Assembly (NCBI RefSeq): GCF_900176395.1
Contig: NZ_FWXL01000012.1
Span: 1-64,000, forward strand
DNA length: 64,000 bases
Reading direction: 5' to 3'
DNA from: Novosphingobium sp. B1
Lineage (GTDB): Bacteria; Pseudomonadota; Alphaproteobacteria; Sphingomonadales; Sphingomonadaceae
Part shown: piece after piece, positions 15,713 through 26,720 of the stretch
Position numbering within the stretch: position 1 is the stretch's first letter
Layout of the letters: the number at the start of each line of letters is the position of its first letter
Program-made: the position numbers and the translations under genes
The notes under the pieces: generated by a model
Seen by the model: only the letters and a program-made list of their open reading frames with translations
Databases searched by the model: none
Told to the model about the DNA's origin: nothing

Positions 15713-16240
15713 ATGAGGCGGTTCGTTCTATCCATCAGAAAGGCAAAGACTCTGGCTGACCCCTTCGCCGATGGCATCCTGGCCCTGCTCCCGCGCCTGC
15801 GACGGTTTGCGGCCGGGTTGGCGCGAGATGTGGCCGAGGCCGACGATCTTTGCCAGATGACGATCGAACGGGCGCTGCGCAGCCGCGACAGGTGGCAGGC
15901 AGGCACGCGGCTCGACAGCTGGATGTACCGCATGATGCGCAACATATGGATCGACGAAATCCGCGCCCGCACCCGCCGGGGCGAAACCTTCGAGGCGGAG
16001 GAGGCCGGCCTGGCGGTCGGTGCCTCGGGCGGACAGGAGGAGCGCGTCGGCCTGGGCGATGTCGATCGCGCGATGGCCCGGCTACCCGACGAACAGCGCG
16101 AGGCAGTGCTGCTGGTGATGGTCGAAGGCTGGTCCTACAAGGAAGCGGCGGAGATCGTCGGCTGCCCGGTCGGCACGCTCAATTCACGGCTGGTGCGCGG
16201 GCGCGACGCGCTGATGACGTTGCTGGGAGAAGCGGCATGA
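15713..16240 (+). CDS. ECF-type RNA polymerase sigma factor
   Basis: 175-aa sigma-70 family factor with only regions 2 and 4. Region 2 includes 'DVAEADDLCQMTIERAL' and 'LDSWMYRMMRNIWIDEIR'; region 4 has 'RLPDEQREAVLLVMVEGW', 'SYKEAAEIVGCPVGTL' and 'NSRLVRGRDAL'. The start at 15713 gives the usual short N-terminus. Its stop overlaps the anti-sigma start (ATGA), the normal arrangement for a sigma held inactive by its partner. It is divergent from the S8 protease gene, which may be in its regulon. The triggering signal is unknown. Confidence 0.92.
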   Translation: MRRFVLSIRKAKTLADPFADGILALLPRLRRFAAGLARDVAEADDLCQMTIERALRSRDRWQAGTRLDSWMYRMMRNIWIDEIRARTRRGETFEAEEAGLAVGASGGQEERVGLGDVDRAMARLPDEQREAVLLVMVEGWSYKEAAEIVGCPVGTLNSRLVRGRDALMTLLGEAA

Positions 16241-16917
16241 CCCCGACGCCTGAACAGATCGCGGCCTTTGCCGACGGGCAGCTTGAAGGTGCCGAGCAGG
16301 CGCAGGTCGGCGCCGCCGTTGCCGCCGATCCGGCGCTGGCGCGGCAGGTGGAGGCGCATCGCGCGCTGGCAAGAAGGCTTGGCGCGCATTTTGCGCCGAT
16401 AGCGGCCGAGCCGGTTCCCGATCATCTGGCAGCCATGCTAGCCGCGCCAAAGGTGGTGGACCTGGCGGAGGCCCGGGCACGGCGCAAAGGCCCGCCGCGC
16501 TGGGCGTGGGTTGCCGGGCCGGCGCTGGCCGCATCGCTGGTGCTTGCGGTTTCGCTGGGCCAGCGCTCCTCCGACTATGTCAGTGACGACGTTGCGCTGG
16601 CGCTGGATAGGCAACTGACGAGCGAACAGGCCGGGGCAGCTACTGTCCGCGTGCTGTTGAGCTTCCGCGACGGCGATGGTTCGTTCTGCCGGGCCTACGC
16701 CGCTAGCGGAGCGTCGGGCATTGCCTGCCGCGATGATGAGGGCTGGAAGCTGCAGGCGGCGGGCCAGGGCGAAGCGCAATCGGGCACCGAATACCGGCAA
16801 GCGGGGAGCGAGGGCGCGATCATGGCGCGCGCGCAGGCCATGGCGGCTGGCCCGGCGCTGGATGCAGCGGAGGAACGTGCCGCACGCGATGGCGGCTGGC
16901 GCAAGGCAGGTTCGTAA
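16237..16917 (+). CDS. Membrane-anchored anti-sigma factor
   Basis: 226-aa predicted single-pass protein. The cytosolic N-terminal part (1-85) has the anti-sigma pattern 'EQIAAFADGQLEGAE' followed by a helical bundle. One hydrophobic segment (about 88-107) precedes a periplasmic part with two Cys in 'SFCRAYAASGASGIACR'. The start overlaps the sigma stop by 4 bases. The family assignment rests on layout and context more than on strong motifs; no HxxxCxxC zinc motif is present. Release could be by proteolysis, and the secreted S8 protease next door is an obvious candidate, which is inference. Confidence 0.82.
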   Translation: MTPTPEQIAAFADGQLEGAEQAQVGAAVAADPALARQVEAHRALARRLGAHFAPIAAEPVPDHLAAMLAAPKVVDLAEARARRKGPPRWAWVAGPALAASLVLAVSLGQRSSDYVSDDVALALDRQLTSEQAGAATVRVLLSFRDGDGSFCRAYAASGASGIACRDDEGWKLQAAGQGEAQSGTEYRQAGSEGAIMARAQAMAAGPALDAAEERAARDGGWRKAGS

Positions 16918-16920
16918 GAG

Positions 16921-16945
16921 GGAACCGGGCGGTCTGGCGGCAGTT
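16921..16945 (+). promoter_or_regulatory. EcfG (general stress response) promoter-like element
   Basis: GGAAC (16921-16925), 17-nt spacer, GTT (16943-16945). Alphaproteobacterial EcfG promoters have the consensus GGAAC-N16/17-(C)GTT. It lies just before a small hydrophilic protein gene starting at 16975, at a distance giving a leader of about 20 nt. Confidence 0.5.
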
Positions 16946-16974
16946 CAGGAAAGCCCCCCTCCCGGAGATTTCCC

Positions 16975-17226
16975 ATGCAAAACAAGGATGAACGCACGCC
17001 GCCGCTGGAGCCGACGAGCGACAATGCGAGCCTCAACAGCGAAGTGCACGCCACCACCAAGATCAATTCGAACGTAACGCCCCAGGACTATCCCGAGGAA
17101 GAGCGCCGCATGCAGGCGATTTCGTCGCAGGAGCCGAGCGAAGGCGTGCGCAAGGATCGACCGCAGGACGCCTCGCAGCAGTCGCACTCCACCGAAGAAC
17201 CTGCCGAAGGCGAGCGCGAGAAATGA
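16975..17226 (+). CDS. Small hydrophilic, probably disordered protein
   Basis: 83 aa, rich in E, S, Q, N and P, with no hydrophobic core, no Cys and no Trp, and ending 'EEPAEGEREK'. Such soluble low-complexity proteins are often stress-induced in bacteria. A GGAG Shine-Dalgarno precedes the ATG, and an EcfG-like promoter lies 30 bp upstream. I do not recognise a named family. It could also be read through from the sigma/anti-sigma operon, which ends 57 bp earlier. Confidence 0.7.
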   Translation: MQNKDERTPPLEPTSDNASLNSEVHATTKINSNVTPQDYPEEERRMQAISSQEPSEGVRKDRPQDASQQSHSTEEPAEGEREK

Positions 17227-17304
17227 TCGTGCGATTGCGCAGGATCAAGGAAGTTCTAATATAAGGCGGCATGGTGGGCTGGTTCACACTGGAGGACCAG
17301 ACCC

Positions 17305-18828
<1,524 letters not shown>

Positions 18829-18829
<1 letters not shown>

Positions 18830-19617
18830 TGCGCCGTATCGCGGCAGCGCTTGCGCTGCTGTCAGCCGCCCAGACGGCAAGCCCCGGCATGGCCCAGAGC
18901 GGCCAGCGCGGGGCAATCGTAGCGTGGACCTATACCGTGCAGGCAGGCGATACCTTTGCCGGCATCGCGCAGCGTTGGGGCGTGGACATGGCGGCGCTGG
19001 GTGAGGCGAATGGCATCCCCAGCCCTTATGTCATTCGCATCGGGCAGGTGCTCAGGCGACCCGAATTGACCGCCGCGCCTCGCAGCGCGCCGACCAGAGC
19101 GCCAGCGCCTGCGCCTGCGCCTGCCATTGGTCCGGCCAAGCCGGCCACATCCCCCAAGGCCGAGCCGCGTCCGGCACCGACGCTGCGCCCGGCGCTGCCG
19201 CCACGTCCGACACTGACGCTGCGTGAATCCGATGCGCCGCGCCTGCAATGGCCGACAGAAGGCGCAGTCGTTTCGCACTTCGGCGAGCGGGTTTCGAGCA
19301 TCCCTTCGAACGGGATCGACCTTGCCGCGCACTATGGCCAGAAGGTGCGGGCAGCGGCGGCGGGCACGGTGCTTTATGCGGGCAAGGAGCCGGAGCGCTT
19401 CGGGCAACTGATCCTGATCGATCACGGCAACGGCTTCGTGACCGCCTATGCCTATCTCGGATCGATGACGGTGAAGGAAGGCGACAGGGTGACCGCGTTC
19501 GAGCGGATCGCGCTGGTCGGCCGTAGCGGCGAAGCCAAGGCGCCGACCGTCCACTTCGAACTGCGCCGCAACAACGTGCCGCGCGATCCGGAACTCTACC
19601 TGCCGCCGAGATTATAG
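18829..19617 (+). CDS. LysM and degenerate LytM (M23-like) protein, NlpD/EnvC type
   Basis: 262-aa exported protein: signal peptide (about 1-22), LysM domain (about 34-75, 'YTVQAGDTFAGIAQRWGVD'), Pro/Ala-rich linker (about 80-135) and a C-terminal LytM fold. Active M23 enzymes need H-x(3)-D, and HxH; here the first segment reads SNGIDLAA (His to Ser), 'YAYL' replaces YAHL, and 'PTVHFELR' keeps only the last His. At least three ligand positions are altered, so catalytic activity is unlikely. NlpD and EnvC proteins of this kind activate amidases for daughter-cell separation, which is my best guess. Coupled to serS by a TGATG overlap. Confidence 0.85.
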
Positions 19618-19622
19618 GACAC

Positions 19623-20681
19623 ATGGATCTGCATCTGCTGAGGCGCGGTGGACGCAAGCCGGTGAACCTGCTGCGGCGGACTCTGAAGGTGCCGGTCTGG
19701 GCGGATCTTGGGATAAGGCTGGGAGCGGCGCTTGTCCTGGTGGCGATCGTGGTGGCGGTGCACTGGATCGATCGTGCCGGCCTCAAGGACGCGCACGACG
19801 GTCAGATCAGCTTTCTCGACGTTGTCTATTTCACGATGATCTCGATCACCACGACGGGCTTTGGCGACATTGCCCCGGTGAGCGACCGTTCGCGGCTGAT
19901 CGAGGCGGTGATCGTTACGCCCATCCGCATCGCCGTGATCTTCATCTTCGTGGGCACGGCCTACAATTTCATCATCAAGCGCAGTTGGGAGCGGTTTCGC
20001 ATGGCGCAGATCCAGAAGAACCTGACCGATCACGTGGTCGTGCTGGGGTTTGGCGTGTCAGGCGCAGAAGCGGTTGCCGAACTGATCGCGCGCGGCACGC
20101 CTCCGGGCTGCATCGTGGTTATCGACCCATCCGAGAGCGCGCTTGCAGCAGCGGGGCGGCTGGGCTGCAACGTGATGGCGGGCGATGCCACGCGCGATGC
20201 AACGCTGATCGACGTGCACATCAATCAGGCCTGTGCCGTGCTGGTTTCGGCAGGACGGGACGATACCTCGATCCTGATCACGCTGACCGCGCGCCACCTT
20301 GCCCCGAACGTGCCCATCAGCACGGTGGTGCGCGCGGTGGACAACGAGGCGCTTGCGCGGCAGGCGGGTGCAAGCACGGTGATCAACCCGGTGCGTTTCA
20401 CCGGCCTGCTCATGGCCGGCTCAGCCCATGGCAAGCATGTCGCCGACTACCTGACCGACCTCGCTTCGGTGGAAGGGCGTGTCCAGCTGGTCGAGCGCAA
20501 GGTGCGGTCCGACGAAGTGGGCAAGCCGCTCTCGGCGCTGGCCAGCGGCGGGCGCGGCTTGCGCATCTATCGCAAGGGTCGCGCGATCGGCTTCTGGGAG
20601 GCTGACGCCGCCGCGCTGGAAGATGGCGACGAGATCGTCGAAATTGCCCCTACGTCGCCAGCTATTGGCCTACCAGCCTGA
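19623..20681 (+). CDS. Potassium channel with TrkA/RCK domains
   Basis: 352-aa two-helix ion channel: TM helix (about 29-48), pore with filter TTTGFGD (76-82), second helix (about 95-115), then an RCK-N Rossmann domain starting GFGVSG (142-147) and a C-terminal TrkA-C-like domain (about 265-345). It resembles MthK/Kch-type ligand-gated K+ channels. The filter departs from TVGYGD but TTTGFGD-like filters are common in bacterial RCK channels. It starts 5 bp after the LytM gene, so it may share its transcript. Its 3' end overlaps a convergent gene by 20 bp. Confidence 0.9.
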   Translation: MDLHLLRRGGRKPVNLLRRTLKVPVWADLGIRLGAALVLVAIVVAVHWIDRAGLKDAHDGQISFLDVVYFTMISITTTGFGDIAPVSDRSRLIEAVIVTPIRIAVIFIFVGTAYNFIIKRSWERFRMAQIQKNLTDHVVVLGFGVSGAEAVAELIARGTPPGCIVVIDPSESALAAAGRLGCNVMAGDATRDATLIDVHINQACAVLVSAGRDDTSILITLTARHLAPNVPISTVVRAVDNEALARQAGASTVINPVRFTGLLMAGSAHGKHVADYLTDLASVEGRVQLVERKVRSDEVGKPLSALASGGRGLRIYRKGRAIGFWEADAAALEDGDEIVEIAPTSPAIGLPA

Positions 20682-21075
20682 ACGCGAGGCCCATCGCAAG
20701 GTAGGCGACAAGCCAGAAGCCGCCGTCGATCAGGGCAAGCCGCGTACTGATGCGCTGCTGGCTGTAACTGATCCACAGCGAGGGGATGATGAAGGCGATG
20801 GCAAGCCCGCCAGACATCATGAAGTAGAGCCACCACTTCACGTCGAGCGTGGCCGCGCCGACGCGGGCGAACATGTGGCCCATCATCGAGGCGCTGACGA
20901 AAAGAAGCGCGGCCGTGATCGCCGCCGTGCGCCAGGGCGAGCGGCGGATGCCGAGCTTGCCGGGGCCGACCTCCTCAAGCCGGGCGCGGCCGAACAGCGG
21001 TCCGTACCAGAGGGTTGAGACGCCAAGTGCAAAAAGCGTTGCAACAATGACCGCTATCCAGTTGACCGGGCCCAT
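20662..21075 (-). CDS. DUF1761 family membrane protein
   Basis: 137-aa inner-membrane protein with four predicted helices. The start 'MGPVNWIAVIVATL' and 'VSTLWYGPLFG' are the DUF1761 signature. An AGGAAG Shine-Dalgarno fixes the start at 21075; the frame is open further upstream. Function unknown. Its last 20 bases overlap the end of the K+ channel gene in antisense. Confidence 0.85.
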   Translation of the reverse strand: MGPVNWIAVIVATLFALGVSTLWYGPLFGRARLEEVGPGKLGIRRSPWRTAAITAALLFVSASMMGHMFARVGAATLDVKWWLYFMMSGGLAIAFIIPSLWISYSQQRISTRLALIDGGFWLVAYLAMGLAFRLVGQ

Positions 21076-21206
21076 CTTTTCCTTCTTTTCCAAGCCCCCG
21101 CAGGCCTTTGTTGCTAGACCGCGGCGCATTCTATTGCAACGCCGCGAAGCAACCTGAAGGGCCATAGGTGACGCGCCGTGCTTTTTCCCCTATGGGCCGC
21201 GCCATA

Positions 21207-22598
21207 ATGGCAAGCCAGATTCCCCCGATAGAACTCCCCGAAGCCCCCAAGGTAGGCATGGTCAGCCTTGGCTGCCCCAAGGCGCTGGTCGATTCCGAGC
21301 GCATCCTGACGCGCCTGCGCGCCGATGGCTACGCGATGAGCCCGGACTATGCCGGTGCCGACGTGGTGCTGGTCAACACCTGCGGCTTCCTCGATTCCGC
21401 CAAGGAAGAGAGCCTTGCAGCGATTGGCGAGGCCATCGCCGAGAATGGCCGCGTGATCGTGACCGGCTGCATGGGCAACGAGGCCGAGGCGATCCGCGCC
21501 AAGTTCCCGCAGGTCCTGGCAGTGACCGGCGCACACCAGTACGAGGCCGTGGTCGAAGCGGTGCACGAAGCCGCGCCGCCGAGCATGGGGCCGTACATCG
21601 ACCTCATCCCCCAGGCCGAGCCGGGCGATGTCAAGCTGACGCCGCGGCACTATGGCTACCTGAAGATTTCGGAAGGCTGCAATCACGCCTGCGCCTTCTG
21701 CATCATCCCATCGCTGCGCGGAAAGCTGGCGAGCCGGCGGATCGATGCCGTCCTGCGCGAGGCAGAGAAGCTGGTGGCGGCGGGCACCAAGGAACTGCTG
21801 GTCATCAGCCAGGACACTTCGGCCTATGGCGTCGACGTGCGGCATGAAGAACGCATGTGGAAGGGCCAGCCGGTTCGCACCCACATGACCGACCTGGCTC
21901 GCGAACTGGGCAAGCTGCGCACGCCGGACAGCGAGACGCCGTGGGTCCGGCTGCACTATGTCTACCCCTACCCTCACGTCGATGCGGTGATCCCGCTGAT
22001 GGCCGAGGGACTGGTGACGCCTTACCTCGACATCCCGTTCCAGCATGCCAGCCCGAACGTGCTGCGCGCGATGAAGCGCCCGGCCAACGAAGCCAAGGTG
22101 CTCGACCGGATCAAGGCCTGGCGCGAAATCTGCCCGGACATCGCCATCCGTTCGAGCTTCGTGGTCGGCTTCCCCGGTGAGACCGAGGCGGACTTCGAAT
22201 ACCTGCTGGAGTGGCTGGAAGAAGCACAGCTTGATCGCGTGGGCGGCTTCCGGTTCGAACCGGTGGCCGGCGCCGCGGCGAATGACCTGCCCGATCCGGT
22301 GCCAGAGGATATCAAGGAAGAGCGATATCGCCGGCTGATGGAGACGACCGAGCGCATCAGCGCGGCCAAGCTGCAGGCGAAGATCGGCCGTTCGATCAAG
22401 GTGATCGTCGACGAAGTTGGCGCGCCAGACGAAGATGGCGACATCGGCGCGACGGCCCGATCACAGGCCGATGCACCCGAGATCGACGGTGCTGTGTACC
22501 TGCGCAACGTGCCGGCCACGCTGAAGGCAGGTGACTTTGCGCAAGTGCTGATCGAGGACGCCGACGCGCACGACCTTTACGGCGTGATCGAGGGTTAG
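21207..22598 (+). CDS. rimO: Ribosomal protein S12 methylthiotransferase RimO
   Basis: Radical-SAM enzyme that methylthiolates the conserved Asp of ribosomal protein S12. The 463-aa protein has the MTTase N-terminal domain with cluster Cys in '[12 protein letters not shown]', 'VNTCGF' and 'VTGCMG'. The radical SAM motif CNHACAFC follows, and a C-terminal TRAM domain ends the protein. '[10 protein letters not shown]' separates RimO from MiaB. The start is uncertain: ATG at 21207 gives the usual N-terminus, but GTG at 21168 in the same frame is possible. It overlaps the convergent HD-GYP gene by 4 bp. Confidence 0.95.
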   Translation: MASQIPPIELPEAPKVGMVSLGCPKALVDSERILTRLRADGYAMSPDYAGADVVLVNTCGFLDSAKEESLAAIGEAIAENGRVIVTGCMGNEAEAIRAKFPQVLAVTGAHQYEAVVEAVHEAAPPSMGPYIDLIPQAEPGDVKLTPRHYGYLKISEGCNHACAFCIIPSLRGKLASRRIDAVLREAEKLVAAGTKELLVISQDTSAYGVDVRHEERMWKGQPVRTHMTDLARELGKLRTPDSETPWVRLHYVYPYPHVDAVIPLMAEGLVTPYLDIPFQHASPNVLRAMKRPANEAKVLDRIKAWREICPDIAIRSSFVVGFPGETEADFEYLLEWLEEAQLDRVGGFRFEPVAGAAANDLPDPVPEDIKEERYRRLMETTERISAAKLQAKIGRSIKVIVDEVGAPDEDGDIGATARSQADAPEIDGAVYLRNVPATLKAGDFAQVLIEDADAHDLYGVIEG

Positions 22599-23863
22599 AC
22601 CGCTACCCGGCAGGCCGCGTTGAGCAGTGCTTCGCGCAACGGCCCGACGGGAGGCAGGTCAAGGCCGGCGAGATCTGCCACGCCTTCGATAGCGTCTTCT
22701 CCGTAGCAGTTGGCAAGCTCGATCGTTTCGCCTTTCAGGCGCTTGCACAAGGGCAACGACCAGAAAGTCCTGACGGTCGGGCGCGCGCTGTCGTTAGGGT
22801 CCTCGTCGACAACCATCGCCAGCCGCTGCGAACGCAGGCGCACGAACGAGCCGATCGGGTAGACTCCAACGGTTTCGACGAAACGTGCGAGAATGGCCGC
22901 GTCAAATAGATCGGCCTGACGTTGAAGCGACAGGATGGCTTCGGCAGGGTCGAGCCGCTCGGGGCCGGCTATCATCGTGTCATAGGCATCACAGATGGCG
23001 GCCATGCGGCTCAGCGGCTCAATGGCGAGGCCGCTCAGGCCCTGGGGATAGCCACTGCCATCCAGGCGTTCGTGGTGGTGCAGGATTACCCGCAGGACCT
23101 GCTCGGGAATGTCGCCGGCTGCCTTCAGAAAGGTGTAGCCCAGAACGACGTGCTGTTCGCGCAGGTCCGGTCGCAACAAGGCGTAATCGCCACCAGTCGC
23201 GACGAGGTCCACCGGCAGTTGCCCGACCCCAACATCCATGAGCAGTCCCGCCATGCCGGCGTCACGGACGTCAAGAGGAGAGAACTTCATGTGCTTGGCC
23301 AGCGCAATCATCAGCGCGCTTACCGCCAGCGAGTGACGATAGATCGACTCGTTGTCGTTCTGGCAGCGCAGAAGGCCGTTGAATGCGTAGAGGTTGCGCT
23401 GGATGGACGCATAGACCGCGTCCAGCACAGGCTCCACCTCGTGTGCACGGATTGTCTTGCCAAGGCGCACTTCGATGAAAGTCTTGCTGAGCACGCGCAT
23501 GGCATCGCCTGCGGCCCGCTTCGCGCGCCCGAATTCTCGCGCGATCGGCAGGACCGCCGCCGGTCGGGGGAACCGGGGCTGCGGTTGGACGGGAGAGTGC
23601 TGGAACCGTTGCGCGGCCTGTACGATGACAGGTCGTTCAGGATTGACGGGTCGCCGGGAGGATCGCTCGGCAAGAGCAGCATCCCTGCCCCGTTCCGTAT
23701 CGATCACCACACCACTGACGTCGCTCTCGCGCAGCTGTTCGAGCATCGCCTGGTCTTCAAGAAGAAAGCGCCGCTTCCAGAAGGGGTGGCTGAACCAGTT
23801 GCCCTCCAGCTTGTGGATGAACATCCCGAGCTGGACTTCCTCGGTTGTGATACGCTTCAGCAT
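22595..23863 (-). CDS. HD-GYP domain protein with altered metal site
   Basis: 422-aa cytosolic protein with an N-terminal DUF3391 domain ('[21 protein letters not shown]') and a C-terminal HD-GYP domain of the c-di-GMP phosphodiesterase type. The GYP side is intact ('[12 protein letters not shown]', 262-273), and 'YRHSLAVS' is present. The HD signature HDxGK reads MDVGV at 209-213, so both the metal-binding His and the Lys are gone. Activity may be lost or changed, and a c-di-GMP receptor role is possible. Single-gene unit convergent with rimO. Confidence 0.88.
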   Translation of the reverse strand: MLKRITTEEVQLGMFIHKLEGNWFSHPFWKRRFLLEDQAMLEQLRESDVSGVVIDTERGRDAALAERSSRRPVNPERPVIVQAAQRFQHSPVQPQPRFPRPAAVLPIAREFGRAKRAAGDAMRVLSKTFIEVRLGKTIRAHEVEPVLDAVYASIQRNLYAFNGLLRCQNDNESIYRHSLAVSALMIALAKHMKFSPLDVRDAGMAGLLMDVGVGQLPVDLVATGGDYALLRPDLREQHVVLGYTFLKAAGDIPEQVLRVILHHHERLDGSGYPQGLSGLAIEPLSRMAAICDAYDTMIAGPERLDPAEAILSLQRQADLFDAAILARFVETVGVYPIGSFVRLRSQRLAMVVDEDPNDSARPTVRTFWSLPLCKRLKGETIELANCYGEDAIEGVADLAGLDLPPVGPLREALLNAACRVAV

Positions 23864-23951
23864 GACCCGTCCATTGCCCCTGGACGACCAACCTAAGTTA
23901 GTTTTGGTATCTCTTGTTTGGCAGGCACTGTCAGGAAAAATGCGAAGGCGT

Positions 23952-23993
23952 GCCGCTTCCCGCCATTTACCAAGATGGCATGCGGGAAGCGGC
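23952..23993 (-). terminator. Intrinsic terminator of the M28 peptidase gene
   Basis: GCCGCTTCCCGC (23952-23963) pairs perfectly over 12 bp with GCGGGAAGCGGC (23982-23993), with extra pairing inside (GCCAT/ATGGC). On the minus strand the stem is followed within 10 bases by a short U-rich stretch. It lies 9 bp past the stop of the peptidase gene. Confidence 0.75.
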
Positions 23994-24001
23994 GAGAGGA
24001 C

Positions 24002-25621
24002 TTACTGGTTGGGATCCTGTACCTTGAACGGATCGGTTGCATCCGGCTTGGTCGGCAGCGGCGAGCGCGGCAGTTCCTTGTCGCTCATCGCTGCCTGCAG
24101 CAGCATGCCGGCAAGGATGACCGAGGCCTGACGCATGTCGTCGGCGCGCATGTGATCGAGCGTGTCGACGCTCGAGTGATGGACGCGGCTTTCATAATCG
24201 AGCGGGTCCTGAATGAACTGGTAACCGGGTAGGCCGATCGCCTGGAGATAGACGTGATCGGTGCCGCCGGTCTTGCTCATCACCACCTTGTCAGCGCCGA
24301 GCGAATTGAAGGGGCTGAGCCATTCACGCAGGATCGATGCCGCTCCGACGTTGCCCTCGGCATAGATGCCGCGGAACTTGCCCGAGCCGTTGTCCATGTT
24401 GAAATAGGCCTTGAGCTGCGAATATTCGGGCTTGGGCGTGATCGGGTACGCGTTGCGCCATGCTGAATAGCTGTCGATCCCCTTGAGCGCGGGATCGACC
24501 GGACGCGAAGCGAGGTGCTGTTCGATATAGGCCTTCGAACCAAGCAGGCCCTGCTCTTCCCCGCTCCACAGCGCGAAGCGGATGGTGCGCTTCGGCTTTA
24601 CGCCCATTCTGGCAAGGAGCCGCGCAGCTTCAATGACTGCAACGCTGCCGGCGCCGTTGTCGGAAGCGCCATCGCCCGCGATCCAGCTATCGAAGTGGGC
24701 GCCGGCCATTACGTACCCTGCCTTGGGATCGGTGCCGGGGATTTCGGCGATGACGTTGTCGGCCATCAGGTCCTTGTCATCGAAGCTGGCATCGATCGAC
24801 AGCGAAAGCTGCGGAGCGGCGCCGGTCTTGGCGAGGCGCACGAGGCGGCGGTAGTCTTCCTGCGCCATGTCCATTGCCGGCACGGCCAGCGTCTCGCCGG
24901 GGATGAAGTCATAGCCTTCGCCGTGGACCAGCTTGCCATCGCGGTAGGTCATCTTGACCATCGCCAGCGCGCCTTCGGCCTTGAGGAATTCCGAAAGCTT
25001 GCGGGCAAAGCCGCGACGCGCGACCTGCATGGCGAGGCCTTCGGGATCGTGGCGCGGCAGGGTGTACTTGTCGAGCTTGCCGATATCCTCGCCCGAGAGG
25101 CGTTCGAACACCGGGTCCTTGGACTCGCTGGTTTCACCGGGCAGGCTGACGAGGACGATCTTGCCGGCAAGCTTGCCCTTCCATGCCTCGAAGTTTTCGA
25201 CCTTGCTCATCGGCGCGACCACGACCGGCGCGGTGATCATGCCGTTGGTGGCGGGCGACCACGCCACCGGCAGCACCGTAAGGGGCAGGCTGCGCGGGCT
25301 GGTCATCGTGGCGGAATAGCTCTTCAGGTTCCAGCCAAGCCCGAACTCGAACGGCTCACTATGAATGTTCTTCAGGCCATAGGACGCGAACTTGGCAGCG
25401 GCCCATTCCTCGGCCTTGCGGTGATTTTCCGAGTTTGTGAGACGCGGGCCGATGCGGTCCATCAATTCCGAGGCGGTTTCCATCGCATCGGAACGGTTGA
25501 GGCCTTCATCAAGCAGTTGGGCGATCATCCGGTCTTCGGCGGGGCCGGCGAGCACCGGGGCGGCAAAGGCGCACAGCGCGATGGCAGCGACGCCGGTGGC
25601 GGCGCGCGAGCGAACGGTCAT
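24002..25621 (-). CDS. Secreted M28-family metallopeptidase with PA domain
   Basis: 539-aa exported zinc peptidase, probably an aminopeptidase or carboxypeptidase acting in the periplasm or outside. Signal peptide 1-25 (ending VLA), an inserted PA domain (about 140-270), then the M28 core with metal ligands in 'MAGAHFDSW', 'GDGASDNGAGS', 'WSGEEQGLLGS', 'FNMDNGSG' and 'YESRVHHSSVDT'. All five ligand positions look intact. Single gene with its own strong terminator. Substrate is not known. Confidence 0.92.
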   Translation of the reverse strand: MTVRSRAATGVAAIALCAFAAPVLAGPAEDRMIAQLLDEGLNRSDAMETASELMDRIGPRLTNSENHRKAEEWAAAKFASYGLKNIHSEPFEFGLGWNLKSYSATMTSPRSLPLTVLPVAWSPATNGMITAPVVVAPMSKVENFEAWKGKLAGKIVLVSLPGETSESKDPVFERLSGEDIGKLDKYTLPRHDPEGLAMQVARRGFARKLSEFLKAEGALAMVKMTYRDGKLVHGEGYDFIPGETLAVPAMDMAQEDYRRLVRLAKTGAAPQLSLSIDASFDDKDLMADNVIAEIPGTDPKAGYVMAGAHFDSWIAGDGASDNGAGSVAVIEAARLLARMGVKPKRTIRFALWSGEEQGLLGSKAYIEQHLASRPVDPALKGIDSYSAWRNAYPITPKPEYSQLKAYFNMDNGSGKFRGIYAEGNVGAASILREWLSPFNSLGADKVVMSKTGGTDHVYLQAIGLPGYQFIQDPLDYESRVHHSSVDTLDHMRADDMRQASVILAGMLLQAAMSDKELPRSPLPTKPDATDPFKVQDPNQ

Positions 25622-25697
25622 ATCTGGAAGTCTCCCCTGGGGCGGTTTCTATCGCAACCAGTCTTGCCGCTGGAAGGCCGGTTGCCAAGTGCCTTTT

Positions 25698-26720
25698 TCA
25701 AGACGGTTTCAGCAACCAGTGACTGACGCCCCATTCCTTGCCGCCGCGATGCCCGAACAATCCGGCGGTAGCGAGATAGAACAGACGCCAGCGGCGCATC
25801 CACAACGGGGTCTGCGCACCATAGACTTCGCGCAGGACCGGCTCGATCTCATCAGCGCGCGCATCGAACAGGGCCAGCCAGTCGCGCGCCGTCCGCTCGT
25901 AATGGGTGCCGTCCCACCACCATTCGCGCTCCAGCGCAAAGATATCGGCGAACTGGCCGATCAGCGCATGGCTGGGCATGATGCCGCCGGTGAAGAAATA
26001 CTGCGCGATCCAGCTCGACTTGTCAGCGGTATCGAAGCGGTAGGGATACTGGCGATGGCTGAACACGTGAAGGAACAGGCGGCCATCGGGCCGCAGCCAG
26101 GTCTTCACCCGACCGAGCAGTTCGCGCCAATTCGCCATGTGTTCGAACATCTCAACCGAGACGACCCGATCAAATTGTCCCTCCGGCGCGAAAGCATTCA
26201 TGTCTGCAGTTATAACGGTCAGGTTGGCCAGCCCGCGTGCCTTGGCCTTCGCGCGGATGTGGTCTCCCTGGGGGCGCGAGTTCGACACGGCGGTAATGCG
26301 GGCGTTGGGGAAGCGCGCGGCCATATGGAGACTGAGCGAACCCCAGCCGCAGCCAAGTTCGAGAATGTGCTGGCCATCTTCCAATGCGGCATGTTCGGTC
26401 GTGGCAGCAAGCGCGGCAAGTTCGGCCTGTTCCAGCGTCTCGTTGCCGGTGGGATAGAGGCAGCAGGAATACTTGGCGTTGGGGCCAAGGCTCAATTCGA
26501 AGAAGCGCGGCGGCAATTCATAGTGCTGTTCGTTGGCGGCATCGGTGTGTTCGGCAACGGGCCGCTCGGCCATCCATGCAGCGAAGCTGGCGTCGCCGGG
26601 CCGCTCGCGATGGACGGCGCGGCGGCGTTTTTCGCACATGAAGGACACGCCCGCGCGGGTCAACGCATCGGGCAGCGGGGCACGCTCGACGAGCGCGATT
26701 ATCGGGGCAAGAAGGCTCAC
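25698..26720 (-). CDS. Cyclopropane-fatty-acid synthase-like methyltransferase
   Basis: SAM-dependent lipid methyltransferase of 340 aa. The SAM motif 'LELGCGWGSLSLHMA' (about 119-133), 'VSVEMFEHM' and the substrate-side 'FFTGGIMPSH' identify the CfaS family (mycolic acid cyclopropane synthase fold). It is shorter than classical Cfa (about 380 aa), as in the branch that methylates unsaturated fatty chains. It is divergent from a flavin oxidase and DUF1365 gene, a trio that recurs in proteobacteria in lipid modification, including furan-fatty-acid or cyclopropane-type chemistry. Exact product is unknown. Confidence 0.88.
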   Translation of the reverse strand: MSLLAPIIALVERAPLPDALTRAGVSFMCEKRRRAVHRERPGDASFAAWMAERPVAEHTDAANEQHYELPPRFFELSLGPNAKYSCCLYPTGNETLEQAELAALAATTEHAALEDGQHILELGCGWGSLSLHMAARFPNARITAVSNSRPQGDHIRAKAKARGLANLTVITADMNAFAPEGQFDRVVSVEMFEHMANWRELLGRVKTWLRPDGRLFLHVFSHRQYPYRFDTADKSSWIAQYFFTGGIMPSHALIGQFADIFALEREWWWDGTHYERTARDWLALFDARADEIEPVLREVYGAQTPLWMRRWRLFYLATAGLFGHRGGKEWGVSHWLLKPS

